From the NCBI RefSeq assembly GCF_051521505.1, contig NZ_CP150356.1, forward strand, positions 4,154,001 to 4,218,000: DNA of 64,000 bases, read 5' to 3'. The notes beneath the pieces are model-generated. The model had not been told where the DNA came from and did no database searches. It worked only from the letters and a program-made list of their open reading frames with translations. The position numbers and the translations under genes are program-made. Below are positions 25,106 to 32,653 of the stretch, piece by piece; the first letter of the stretch is position 1; each line of letters begins with the position of its first letter. The DNA is from Sorangium sp025924095. Its GTDB lineage: Bacteria; Myxococcota_A; Polyangia; Polyangiales; Polyangiaceae.

Positions 25106-26005
25106 ATGCGCACGCATCGACCTGTCTTGTTCGCGACGCTCCTATCGGCCCTCGCCGTCGCGATGTCCGCCGTGCCCGGATGCGGGGACGGCGAGACGCG
25201 GGCGAGCAGCGGAGGCCCGGAGCGGACAGGCAGCGATTTTCTCTCGAGCTACGCGAAGGCCCTCTGCGACCGCACGTTCGCGTGCTGCGACGCGGCGACC
25301 CGGGCCGCGCATGACTTGGACGCGAGCTCCGCCGACGCGTGCGCCTCGGAGCTCGAAGCGATTCTCGTTGCCGTCAGCGGCGGAGGCGAGGTGAAGGGCA
25401 CCTTCGTCGCGGAAAAGGCGGAGGCGTGCCTCGCCGAGGTGGACGCGGCCCCCTGTGCCGAAATTCAAATCCTGGGCGTGCTTCTAGGGGTGAACGACAA
25501 ATTCACGCCGTCCTGCCTCGATGCGTGGGACGGCTCCGTGCCCGAGGGGGGGACGTGCAGCACGGACTGGGACTGCGTCCGGGATCGCTGCGTGTACACC
25601 GCCGACGCGAGCGGGCAGAGGACGTCGGCGTGCAAAGCGAGGGCGGCGGCCGGAGAGCGATGCTCGTCGACGTTCGACTGCGACGAGGAGCTCCGGTGCG
25701 ACCAGCCCTCGCCGTCCAACGCGGGGACGTGCGCGCCACGGCTCGCCGTGGGCGGGTCGTGCAAGGGAAGCCTCGACTGCCAAGAGGAGCTTCGCTGCGG
25801 CCAGGACGGTACGTGCCAGGCGCGCGAGCAGGCTGGCGGTCCATGCGCGTCGGACGGAGACTGCGCGGCCGGCACGACGTGCGATGGCGCCACGTGCGCG
25901 GCGCTCGGCGCCGCCGGCGCGCCCTGCTCCTCCGATTCGGACTGCGCGTCCTTCGCGTGTGGTGATGCGACGGGCACCTGCGCCGACGTCTGCAAGGGCA
26001 GCTGA
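25106..26005 (+). CDS. Cys-rich (Dickkopf-like) lipoprotein
   Basis: 299 aa from ATG 25106 with GAGGAGG seven bases upstream. A signal peptide (FATLLSALAVAMSAVPGC) leads to a lipidated Cys. A helical domain with paired Cys (LCDRTFACCDA, CASELEA, EACLAEVDAAPC) follows. The C-terminal 150 residues contain about four repeats of the pattern GGxCxxDxDCxxxxxCxxxxxxxxxTC (for example EGGTCSTDWDCVRDRC and GGPCASDGDCAAGTTC). These disulfide modules are abundant in myxobacterial surface proteins and probably mediate binding. It is likely outer-membrane attached; ligand unknown. Confidence 0.8.
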   Translation: MRTHRPVLFATLLSALAVAMSAVPGCGDGETRASSGGPERTGSDFLSSYAKALCDRTFACCDAATRAAHDLDASSADACASELEAILVAVSGGGEVKGTFVAEKAEACLAEVDAAPCAEIQILGVLLGVNDKFTPSCLDAWDGSVPEGGTCSTDWDCVRDRCVYTADASGQRTSACKARAAAGERCSSTFDCDEELRCDQPSPSNAGTCAPRLAVGGSCKGSLDCQEELRCGQDGTCQAREQAGGPCASDGDCAAGTTCDGATCAALGAAGAPCSSDSDCASFACGDATGTCADVCKGS

Positions 26006-26047
26006 TCGCAGGCCAAGACGGGTCCTCCCCCGCTTCCGCGGACAGTC

Positions 26048-26190
26048 TCACCATGCCGCGAACGCGGCCACGTAGGTCCTCATTTCGAACGCGGTCGCGC
26101 TCATGTAGGCGAGCCGTGAGTGCCGTCGTTTCAGGTTGTAGAAGTTGTCGATGTAGTCACCGACCGAGGCGATGGCGGCCAGCGTCACTC
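26048..26190 (-). pseudogene. IS3-family transposase, 3' relic
   Basis: On the minus strand an open stretch ending TGA at 26048-26050 reads ASVGDYIDNFYNLKRRHSRL followed by AYMSATAFEM, the C-terminal signature of IS3-group DDE transposases (YI..FYN..R.HS.L.Y.SP..FE). Nothing resembling the catalytic core precedes it, so only the tail remains. The sequence from here to 26370 shows no other gene. Confidence 0.65.
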
Positions 26191-26370
26191 TTCCACGAGG
26201 TAGGTGGATCGCGTAAGGAACCTTCTGTCACCTGAGGTGAGCGTGGCGATTCGCCTTTACCGTCGACTCGGTGCCGCCCCGTCAGGCGCTGGCCCGGGCG
26301 ACGCTGCCGCCCCGCCGGGGTGGACGCAGAAGCGTCCGAAGACGGCTGGTTGGGCGGCTTTGCGACGGGG

Positions 26371-26967
26371 TCACCGGGGCGTCGCTCGGAGTCTGGCGTA
26401 CACTCTCTGCCGAAGCTCGCTGAGCTGATGGTCCGGGTCGCTCCGAAGAGCGATGAGTCGTTCGAGTGCCATGCTCAGTGCTTCGAGGATGTAGCGCTCG
26501 GATTCCGGGAGGGGTTCGCTTTCGTCAAGTGTGTATTCCAGGTCGAGGGACCTGAAATCGTCGACAACTGCCTGGTACGATCCAGCAGCGTCGTCAGCCT
26601 GCTGAATCGCCTCGCGATGGCGCGCGTTTCGAACAACTCGTGGAAAGATCTCTTCTGGGTAGTGACCCATCACCTGGCAAGCCATCCCGACGGCGAGGCG
26701 GCTCGCGAGCTCCTGCCGAGCGGCCTCGTTGCGATCAGCCAGTGCGTCGGTGAGGGCGTCGCAGACAAGCGTGAGTGCCCGACCGTCCGACCAAACCGTT
26801 ACGGAAATAGGGTTCCGCGGGTAGCCATTCGCGAGGTCACGGAGTTGCTCCAGTTGCGTCAGCAGGAAGTTCAGCGCCTCGTCCGCTGAGGCAGCAAGCT
26901 GGCGTGGCTCATGCGCTGCGTCGAGCTGACTGACAAGCTCTGTCGCTCGTACAGGGTCCAGAGGCAT
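26371..26967 (-). CDS. Unknown 198-aa soluble protein
   Basis: Starts MPLDPVRATELVSQLDAAHE and ends in RQRVYARLRATPR. It is predicted almost wholly helical, Leu/Ala/Glu-rich, with two Cys and no export signal. Codon third positions are visibly less GC-biased than in neighbouring genes and the gene lies beside an IS3 relic, so it may be a recent arrival. No family or motif is recognised. The antisense frame at 26320-26889 was rejected because it has rare-codon composition. Confidence 0.5.
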   Translation of the reverse strand: MPLDPVRATELVSQLDAAHEPRQLAASADEALNFLLTQLEQLRDLANGYPRNPISVTVWSDGRALTLVCDALTDALADRNEAARQELASRLAVGMACQVMGHYPEEIFPRVVRNARHREAIQQADDAAGSYQAVVDDFRSLDLEYTLDESEPLPESERYILEALSMALERLIALRSDPDHQLSELRQRVYARLRATPR

Positions 26968-27068
26968 CGGTGCTGAACCTACCAGACGCGCCTGGGGAGA
27001 AGGAAGTTCAAACCCGAGGCGACGCCGCGGCGCTGGACGATGCCCGCGGATACGGCTAGCTCCAGTCC

Positions 27069-27746
27069 ATGAACCTCACCCACGTCATGCGGGACCTCGG
27101 CGCGCTGTGCAACGAGAGGATGCGCGAGGTCAACGCCCGCGCCGGAGACGCCCACGGCGTGAACCTCACCCAGCTCCGCGCGCTCGCGAAGCAGCTGAAG
27201 ACCGACCACGCCCTGGCCGGCGAGCTGTGGCGCACCGGGGACCCCGACGCCCGCCTCCTGGCGACGCTCGTGTTCAAGCCGAAGGCCTTCTCGGCGGACG
27301 AGCTGGACGCGATGGTCCGGGAGATCGGCTACCCGAAGCTGCTCGACTGGTTCCTCGTCAACGTGGTGAAAGCGTCGCGCCACGTCGAGGAGCTGCGTGT
27401 CCGCTGGAAGGACTCCGCGAGCGAGCTGGTCGGGCGCGCTGGCTGGAGCCTGACGACGGACCGCGTCGTGAAGAGCCCTGCCGGCCTCGATCTCCCCGCG
27501 CTGCTCGACCAGATCGAGGCGGAGATGAAGGCGGCGCCGGGCCCGAAGCAGTGGTCGATGAACCACTGCCTCGCCGAGATCGGCATTCACAACCCCGGGT
27601 TGCGCGCCCGCGCAATCGCCATCGGCGAGCGGCTCGAGGTGCTCAAGGACTACCCGGCATCGCCGGGCTGCACGCCGCCGTTCGCGCCGGTCTGGATCGC
27701 CGAGATGGTGCGGCGGCAGAAGGCCGAGGAGACGCGGGGCCGGTGA
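27069..27746 (+). CDS. DNA alkylation repair protein-like (AlkD/HEAT-like)
   Basis: 225 aa, soluble. Sequence blocks NERMREVNARAGDAHGVNLT, LRALAKQLKTDHALAGELWR + TGDPDARLLA (split), YPKLLDWFLVNVV and WSMNHCLAEIGIHNPGLRAR + AIAIGERL correspond to the HEAT-like helical repeats of the AlkD/COG4912 family. Those proteins bind and sometimes excise alkylated bases. Catalytic residues of Bacillus AlkD (Trp-Asp-Trp) cannot be matched with certainty by eye. The gene stands alone with no good Shine-Dalgarno. Confidence 0.78.
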   Translation: MNLTHVMRDLGALCNERMREVNARAGDAHGVNLTQLRALAKQLKTDHALAGELWRTGDPDARLLATLVFKPKAFSADELDAMVREIGYPKLLDWFLVNVVKASRHVEELRVRWKDSASELVGRAGWSLTTDRVVKSPAGLDLPALLDQIEAEMKAAPGPKQWSMNHCLAEIGIHNPGLRARAIAIGERLEVLKDYPASPGCTPPFAPVWIAEMVRRQKAEETRGR

Positions 27747-28043
27747 GGGGGTCGGCTCGCCTCGCTCCAGACGTCGTCAGGGCGCGCCCCCGCCCCCTAT
27801 AGAGCACGCTCTTGCGGCCGCCGACCCGCGGGCGAAGCGATGACCCTGGAGCTGCGCCACCTCGGCTCGGAGCTGGAGGCCGAGGACGCCGACGCAGATC
27901 GCGGGCACGCTCGCGCAGGTACGGGCGGGGCAGATCCGACTCCAAAAATTCCGCTGCCTCACTTCGAGGGTAAGAGCCGAGGACCTGGCGGCGTCTCATG
28001 GAGGCGGCGTGAGTGCCGCTTTCAACCTGTCGAGGAGGCCAGC

Positions 28044-28580
28044 ATGAACGCTCTACATTCCACGGCCGCAGCGTCGCTGCGACGAGCTCTCGGTTCCGCG
28101 CGACGAACGGCGATCGACGCGTGGCTCGGCCGCGCGGCTCTTGTGACGCTGCGGTACGGGCTCATCCTGATCCTGCTGTATTTCGGCGCCTTCAAGTTCA
28201 CGGAGGTCGAGGCCCGCGCCATCGAACCCTTGATCGCGCCGAGCCCGCTGCTCGGCTGGACCTATGCGTTCATGGGTGTGCAAGGGGTCTCCATCGTGAT
28301 AGGTGTGACTGAAATCCTCATCGCGTCGTTGATCGCGCTGCGCCCATGGTCGGCCGGGGCCTGCGCGATCGGCAGTCTGGCGGCGGTACCGACATTCGTC
28401 ATGACGTTGAGCTTTCTGTTCACCACGCCGGGCATCTGGGTGGACGTGCCGGGCTTCGCGCTGCGCGTGCCGAACGAGCTCGGCGCCTTCGTGCTCAAGG
28501 ATGTGTTCTTGCTCGGCGCAGCACTGCTCAGCGCTGCCGAAGCCCTCGCCGCGTCTCGGCCGGCGCGAGCTGCCTCCTGA
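28044..28580 (+). CDS. DUF417 membrane protein (RclC/YkgB-like)
   Basis: 178 aa from ATG 28044 (GAGGAGG six bases before it). Four membrane helices: YGLILILLYFGAFKFTEVEA, ..., the second around GVSIVIGVTEILIASLIAL, the third SLAAVPTFVMTLSFLFTT and the fourth FVLKDVFLLGAALLSAAEA. The motif YFGAFKFTxxEA..IxPLIxxSPLL is diagnostic of DUF417, which includes E. coli RclC, induced by reactive chlorine. The sigma-factor gene follows 103 bases downstream on the same strand and the zinc-finger gene overlaps that, so the three may form an envelope or oxidant-stress unit (inference). Confidence 0.88.
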   Translation: MNALHSTAAASLRRALGSARRTAIDAWLGRAALVTLRYGLILILLYFGAFKFTEVEARAIEPLIAPSPLLGWTYAFMGVQGVSIVIGVTEILIASLIALRPWSAGACAIGSLAAVPTFVMTLSFLFTTPGIWVDVPGFALRVPNELGAFVLKDVFLLGAALLSAAEALAASRPARAAS

Positions 28581-28683
28581 ACGCCGGCGGCGAGCCACCC
28601 GAACCGACGTGGCGCACAAGCCACCTCAGGCGAAGAGGCGAGAGGCTCGGTCACGATCAGCCAGACTCACCCCCGGAGAGTGC

Positions 28684-29319
28684 ATGACCGCTTTCGAAAG
28701 AACTGACGCCGCGTGGTGGCTCGATCTGCGGGATCCAGGGCCGAAGGGTGCGCTGGCCCAGCGCGAGCTGCGCGAGCTCATCGTGCGGGCGCTGCGTCGG
28801 GGGCTCGCGCGGCGGCCGCAGGCCAGCGCTCTGATCGAGGACCTCGCGCAAGAGAGCATGTTGCGCATCCTGGCCAAGCTCGATTCATTCCGAGGAGAGA
28901 GCCGATTTTCGACCTGGGCCATTGCGATTGCCTTGCGGGTTTCATTCAGCGCCTTGCGGCGCCGGCACTGGGGGGACGTGCCGCTCGATGCGCTCACCGA
29001 CGGGTCCCCGATCGAAGCTACCAGCGCATCCGGCATGTCAGAGCCCTTCGACGACACCTCCGCGACGCCGGAGCAGGCGATCGCGAGGCGTGAGATCTTG
29101 ACGCTGTTGCAGCGCTGCGTGGCAGAGACGCTCACCGAGCGGCAGCGTCAGGTCGTGCTGGCCGAGCTGCGGGGGATGCCGCAGGAAGAGATCGCAGCCC
29201 AGCTCGGAAGCAATCGCAATGCCATTTACAAACTGTGCCACGACGCACGTCGTGGCTTGCAACGAGCGCTCGAGCAGGCGGGCTACTCCGCGGAGACCGT
29301 GCGTTGGGCCTTTGAATGA
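28684..29319 (+). CDS. Sigma-70 family (ECF-like) RNA polymerase sigma factor
   Basis: 211 aa from ATG 28684 with GGAG eight bases upstream. Region 2 reads ALIEDLAQESMLRILAKLDS and FRGESRFSTWAIAIALR, with the core-binding and -10 recognition helices. Region 4 reads LTERQRQVVLAELRGMPQEE + IAAQLGSNRNAIYKLCHDAR (split), a helix-turn-helix for the -35 element. Regions 1 and 3 are absent, as in ECF factors. Its stop overlaps the next gene as ATGA, strongly suggesting co-translation with a regulator. Confidence 0.93.
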   Translation: MTAFERTDAAWWLDLRDPGPKGALAQRELRELIVRALRRGLARRPQASALIEDLAQESMLRILAKLDSFRGESRFSTWAIAIALRVSFSALRRRHWGDVPLDALTDGSPIEATSASGMSEPFDDTSATPEQAIARREILTLLQRCVAETLTERQRQVVLAELRGMPQEEIAAQLGSNRNAIYKLCHDARRGLQRALEQAGYSAETVRWAFE

Positions 29320-29579
29320 CTCGTCGAGAGGAAAATCTCATGCTCTTGAAGCCGTCAGACCTGAAATTGCTCGTGCAGGCCACGCTCGTCACGCGTGAGC
29401 AGGAAATCGGCTGTGACACCTGTCTCGATCGGGTGGCTGCCTATGCCGAGGTGCATCTGGCGGGGCTGCCCACGCCCGAAGCGCTTCGCCTCGTCGAGGA
29501 ACACCTGGCGATCTGCGGCGAGTGCCAGGAAGAGTTCGCGGCCCTCGCCGCGGCGCTCGATGAGGGCGCCGCCCGCTGA
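29316..29579 (+). CDS. Zinc-finger anti-sigma-like small protein
   Basis: 87 aa. Its ATG overlaps the sigma-factor stop by ATGA. It has CDTCLDRV ... EVHLAG ... VEEHLAICGECQEEF, giving Cys-x2-Cys, His and HLxxCxxC metal ligands like the ZAS/zf-HC2 fold of anti-sigma factors. There is no membrane helix, so it would act in the cytosol, possibly by redox- or zinc-dependent release of the sigma factor. An internal start (MLLKPSDLK) eight codons later is also possible. Confidence 0.8.
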   Translation: MTRREENLMLLKPSDLKLLVQATLVTREQEIGCDTCLDRVAAYAEVHLAGLPTPEALRLVEEHLAICGECQEEFAALAAALDEGAAR

Positions 29580-29581
29580 GC

Positions 29582-29596
29582 GGGGCGCAACGCCCC
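29582..29596 (+). terminator. Short GC hairpin after the sigma operon
   Basis: GGGGCG-CAA-CGCCCC starts three bases after the stop of the anti-sigma-like gene. Six perfect G/C pairs with a three-base loop, no T tract. The remaining intergenic bases to 29843 show no gene. Confidence 0.4.
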
Positions 29597-29843
29597 AGTG
29601 CGCTGCTCGTCGATGCGGCCGTCGACCACGCTCGGGGTCGTTGTTCGTGCGGAAAGCGCGGAAGGCATGCGACACGGAACATCGGAGATGGGTTGAGGTG
29701 ACAGCGCTGGATGTTTCTGTCGATCGCCCCAAATAGGCCCTGCTTCCGCTGCGTGCATCGACGATCATCGCGCAGCGTGTGATAGGCTGGCGCGGTCCGA
29801 ACATTTTATCTTGCGGCTTTGGCTTGAGCGTACGGAGGTGCCT

Positions 29844-31136
29844 GTGAATCGAAGCAAGCGGTGGGTCCTTCACGCGACGTGGGCGATGTCCGTCACGGCA
29901 GCGCGTGCCAGGACGGGGGTCGTGCTCGGCGTGGCGCTCGCGGCCGCGGCGTGCTCCAGCGGGGACACGGGGACGGGCGTGGACGGCGGCGACCGGGGCG
30001 ACGCGCTCACGGAGAGCGGCGCGTCGGGGATGGGCGGCGCGCTCGCGACAGGCGGAGCCTCCGAGACGGGCGCCGGGGCCGGCGGCCCGGGCAGCACCGC
30101 GAGCGGCGGCGCGTCGGGGGAGGGCGGCGCGCCGGGGGAGGGCGGCGCGCCGGGGGAGGGCGGCGGCGGTCCGGGCGGCGCGGGCGAGGGCGGCGCGGGC
30201 GGCGCGCCCGACACGTGCGGCAGGGCCGCGGCCTGCGGCACGCACAAGTGGGCGTGCTGGCCGATGCCCAATCCGGCGGGCAGCGACCTGCCCAACCCCG
30301 CGAGCTATACCGAGGTGGGGGACGGCGTTGTGCGCGACAACGTCACCTGCCTCGAGTGGCAGCAGAGCCCTCCCGCCGAGGCGTACACGTGGGACCAGGC
30401 GATCAGCTATTGCGAGGGCCTGACGCTCGGCGGATTCTCGGACTGGCGCCTGCCGACGCGCATCGAGATGACGTCCATCGCGGACTTCACCCGGAGCCCG
30501 GCCATCGACAGGGCCGCATTCCCGGGGGCGCGGGGGGGCTTCCACAAGACGTCCTCCGACTGGATCCTCACGATCCGACAGGCAGGCGCCGGCGCCGGTC
30601 GCGACTATGCGTGGGCCTTCAACATGAGCGACGGGATCGTCAGCAACGCCTACTCCAAGGCGACCGCGGCGAGCCTGCGCTGCGTGCGAGGCAACGGCGA
30701 GGGGGAGGCGCCGAGCAGCCCGGCCGTGCCTCCGCCCGACCAGTACACCGCCGTATCGCCCCGTGAGGTGATGGACAACTACACAGGCCTCGTCTGGCAG
30801 CAGGGCTATTCGCCGGCCACGATGACCTGGGACGAGGCGGAGACCTACTGCGCGACGCTCGCCCTCAACGATCACGCCTGGCGCTTGCCGAGCATCCGGG
30901 AGCTGGCGACCCTGGTCGACGAGGCCCAGGTGGCGCCGTCGATCCACCGGACGATGTTCCCGGACACGCAGTACGGCGCCCGCAGCAACGACTGGTACTG
31001 GGGCTCTCATGCCGCCGTGGGGAACGCCCCGGCGGCCTGGGCGCTCAACTTTGACGATGGCTTCACCGGCTTCAACGCCGGAGCCAGCGGCAAGTGGAAC
31101 CACTTCACGGCCGCATGGGTGAAGTGCGTGCGCTGA
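29844..31136 (+). CDS. DUF1566 (Lcl-type) surface lipoprotein
   Basis: 430 aa from GTG 29844, which has GGAGG five bases upstream. The signal ends in the lipobox LAAAAC. A Gly/Ala-rich linker with GEGGAPGEGGAPGEGG repeats follows. Two copies of the DUF1566 domain come next: VTCLEWQQSPPAEAYTWDQA to GFSDWRLPTRIEMTSI, and YTGLVWQQGYSPATMTWDEA to HAWRLPSIRELATL. DUF1566 occurs in the Legionella collagen-like adhesin Lcl and related surface proteins, so a binding function outside the cell is plausible. Convergent with the DUF1552 gene. Confidence 0.83.
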   Translation: MNRSKRWVLHATWAMSVTAARARTGVVLGVALAAAACSSGDTGTGVDGGDRGDALTESGASGMGGALATGGASETGAGAGGPGSTASGGASGEGGAPGEGGAPGEGGGGPGGAGEGGAGGAPDTCGRAAACGTHKWACWPMPNPAGSDLPNPASYTEVGDGVVRDNVTCLEWQQSPPAEAYTWDQAISYCEGLTLGGFSDWRLPTRIEMTSIADFTRSPAIDRAAFPGARGGFHKTSSDWILTIRQAGAGAGRDYAWAFNMSDGIVSNAYSKATAASLRCVRGNGEGEAPSSPAVPPPDQYTAVSPREVMDNYTGLVWQQGYSPATMTWDEAETYCATLALNDHAWRLPSIRELATLVDEAQVAPSIHRTMFPDTQYGARSNDWYWGSHAAVGNAPAAWALNFDDGFTGFNAGASGKWNHFTAAWVKCVR

Positions 31137-31201
31137 GGGCGCCGGCCCGGCCGCCGCTCCCATCGGGCCATCGCGGGCAGGGCGGCGAAGGCGGCGGTCG
31201 G

Positions 31202-31235
31202 CGCGCCTCGTTTCGGTGGCGCGCGGCCGCCGGCG
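31202..31235. repeat. 34-bp direct repeat, left copy
   Basis: Begins CGCGCCTCGTTTCGGTGGCG and is identical over 34 bases to 37115-37148. The repeat itself contains CGCGCC...GGCGCG arms around a 10-base loop. It lies between the DUF1566 and DUF1552 genes. Confidence 0.9.
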
Positions 31236-31245
31236 CGCTGCCGCG

Positions 31246-32631
31246 TCAGGCGAGGAAGCCCGGCAGGGGTCCGCAGTTCGGCTCGATGCCGATGCCGGTC
31301 GCGGCGTGGCCGAGCGCATTCATCACCGACGTGAGCAGCTTGTTCGCGCTCTGCGCGGTGGTGTTGTTGATGTACTGGCCCACGTTCACGCCCAGGTTCT
31401 TCCCGCCGACGACCAGGTACTGCATGTCCCGCGGGCTGTGATTGTGGTTCGTGCCGCTCTCCACGCCCCAGAGGATGATCGTGTTGTCGAGCATCGTGCC
31501 GTTGCCCTCCCGGATGCTCGCGAGCTTCTTCGCCAGGTACGCGATGTGGCTCGCCCAGAAGCGATCGAACGTGATGAAGGCCTGGCGCGTGGTCATCGAC
31601 TCACCGTCGACGCGGACGCTGTCGTTCGTGCGGCTGACGTGCGCGACATTGTCGTGCCAGCTCTGGCCGAAGCCGAGCAGGCCCTCGTGATGGCCGCCGG
31701 AGAAGCTGAAGTGGTAGTCCGCGACCCGCGTTCGATCGCACGTGAACGCGTTGGCGATGAGGTCGGCCTGGATCTGCGCCCAGCGCGTGATCGTTGTCGC
31801 GTTGTTGGTGCTGTTGTTGTAGCCGGAGGTGTCCACGCGCTCGCACGCCCCGCCGACCGGCTCCGACGTGCCGCCGCCCATGCCCGCGATGCGCTGCTGC
31901 AGCTCGAACAGCGACTCCACGTGGAGCTCCAGCTTCTGGCGCTCGGCCTGGCCGAGGAAGCGCTGGATGGTCTTGAGCTCGCCGGTGTTGATCTGGAGGA
32001 TGCGCTGGTCGGCGCTGCGCTTCGCGGCCGCGACGGCGTCCGACATCGGGTCGGGCGTGGACGTCGACCCGGCGCCGTCGAAGCTGACGCCGCCGAAGAT
32101 CGTGCTGAACGCGCGCGCGGGGTCGGCCGTGTGCGTCATGGGCTGGCCAGGGCCGCTGTACGAGATGATGTGGCGCTTGTCGGCGCCGCCGCGATCGGCG
32201 ACGCACAGGTGGATGCTCGCGATCGGCGTGCCGCCGCGCAGGTCGGAGTTCTTGAGCAGGATCTGATCGAGCGAGGGGCCGTTCGCGTGGCGTGAGCTGT
32301 TGTCGCTGAAGCGCGCGCCCGTGAACAGCTGCGCCATGCCCGCCTCGTGATGGTTATCGACCGTCCAGGCGTGGTCGAGCCGCCGCAAGAACAACATGTC
32401 CTTCTCGAGGCCGCGGAAATCGGCGAGCGGCTCCTGGAGCTGGAACGTCGACCCGCTGCCGGTCGGCCACCACTCGGGCGGGTGCGAGTCGGGCGTGAAG
32501 GCCAGCACCAGCCGCCTGGGCACGATGGTCTGCGCCTGCACCTCGCGGTGGCGCAGCAGCGGCGCCAGGAACATCGCGCCGAGCGCCGTCTTCAGGATGT
32601 CTCGTCTGGATACGTCGAAGGGCCTGGGCAT
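31246..32631 (-). CDS. DUF1552 secreted protein with Tat signal
   Basis: 461 aa from ATG 32631 (GAGGATCGAAC before it). The N-terminus has the twin-arginine motif SRRDILKTALGAMFLAPLL, so it is exported folded. The body matches DUF1552: RRLVLAFTPDSHPPEWWPTG, HHEAGMAQLFTGARF, LDQILLKN, GGHHEGLLGFGQSWHDN, LDNTIILWGVESGTNHNHSP and QYLVVGG. This is related to the sulfatase/DUF1501-like secreted fold, where conserved His/Asp residues suggest metal binding. It is paired with the DUF1592 gene 22 bases upstream; such pairs are common in myxobacteria and planctomycetes but of unknown biochemistry. Confidence 0.9.
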   Translation of the reverse strand: MPRPFDVSRRDILKTALGAMFLAPLLRHREVQAQTIVPRRLVLAFTPDSHPPEWWPTGSGSTFQLQEPLADFRGLEKDMLFLRRLDHAWTVDNHHEAGMAQLFTGARFSDNSSRHANGPSLDQILLKNSDLRGGTPIASIHLCVADRGGADKRHIISYSGPGQPMTHTADPARAFSTIFGGVSFDGAGSTSTPDPMSDAVAAAKRSADQRILQINTGELKTIQRFLGQAERQKLELHVESLFELQQRIAGMGGGTSEPVGGACERVDTSGYNNSTNNATTITRWAQIQADLIANAFTCDRTRVADYHFSFSGGHHEGLLGFGQSWHDNVAHVSRTNDSVRVDGESMTTRQAFITFDRFWASHIAYLAKKLASIREGNGTMLDNTIILWGVESGTNHNHSPRDMQYLVVGGKNLGVNVGQYINNTTAQSANKLLTSVMNALGHAATGIGIEPNCGPLPGFLA

Positions 32632-32653
32632 GTTCGATCCTCGATGGTTGAAG

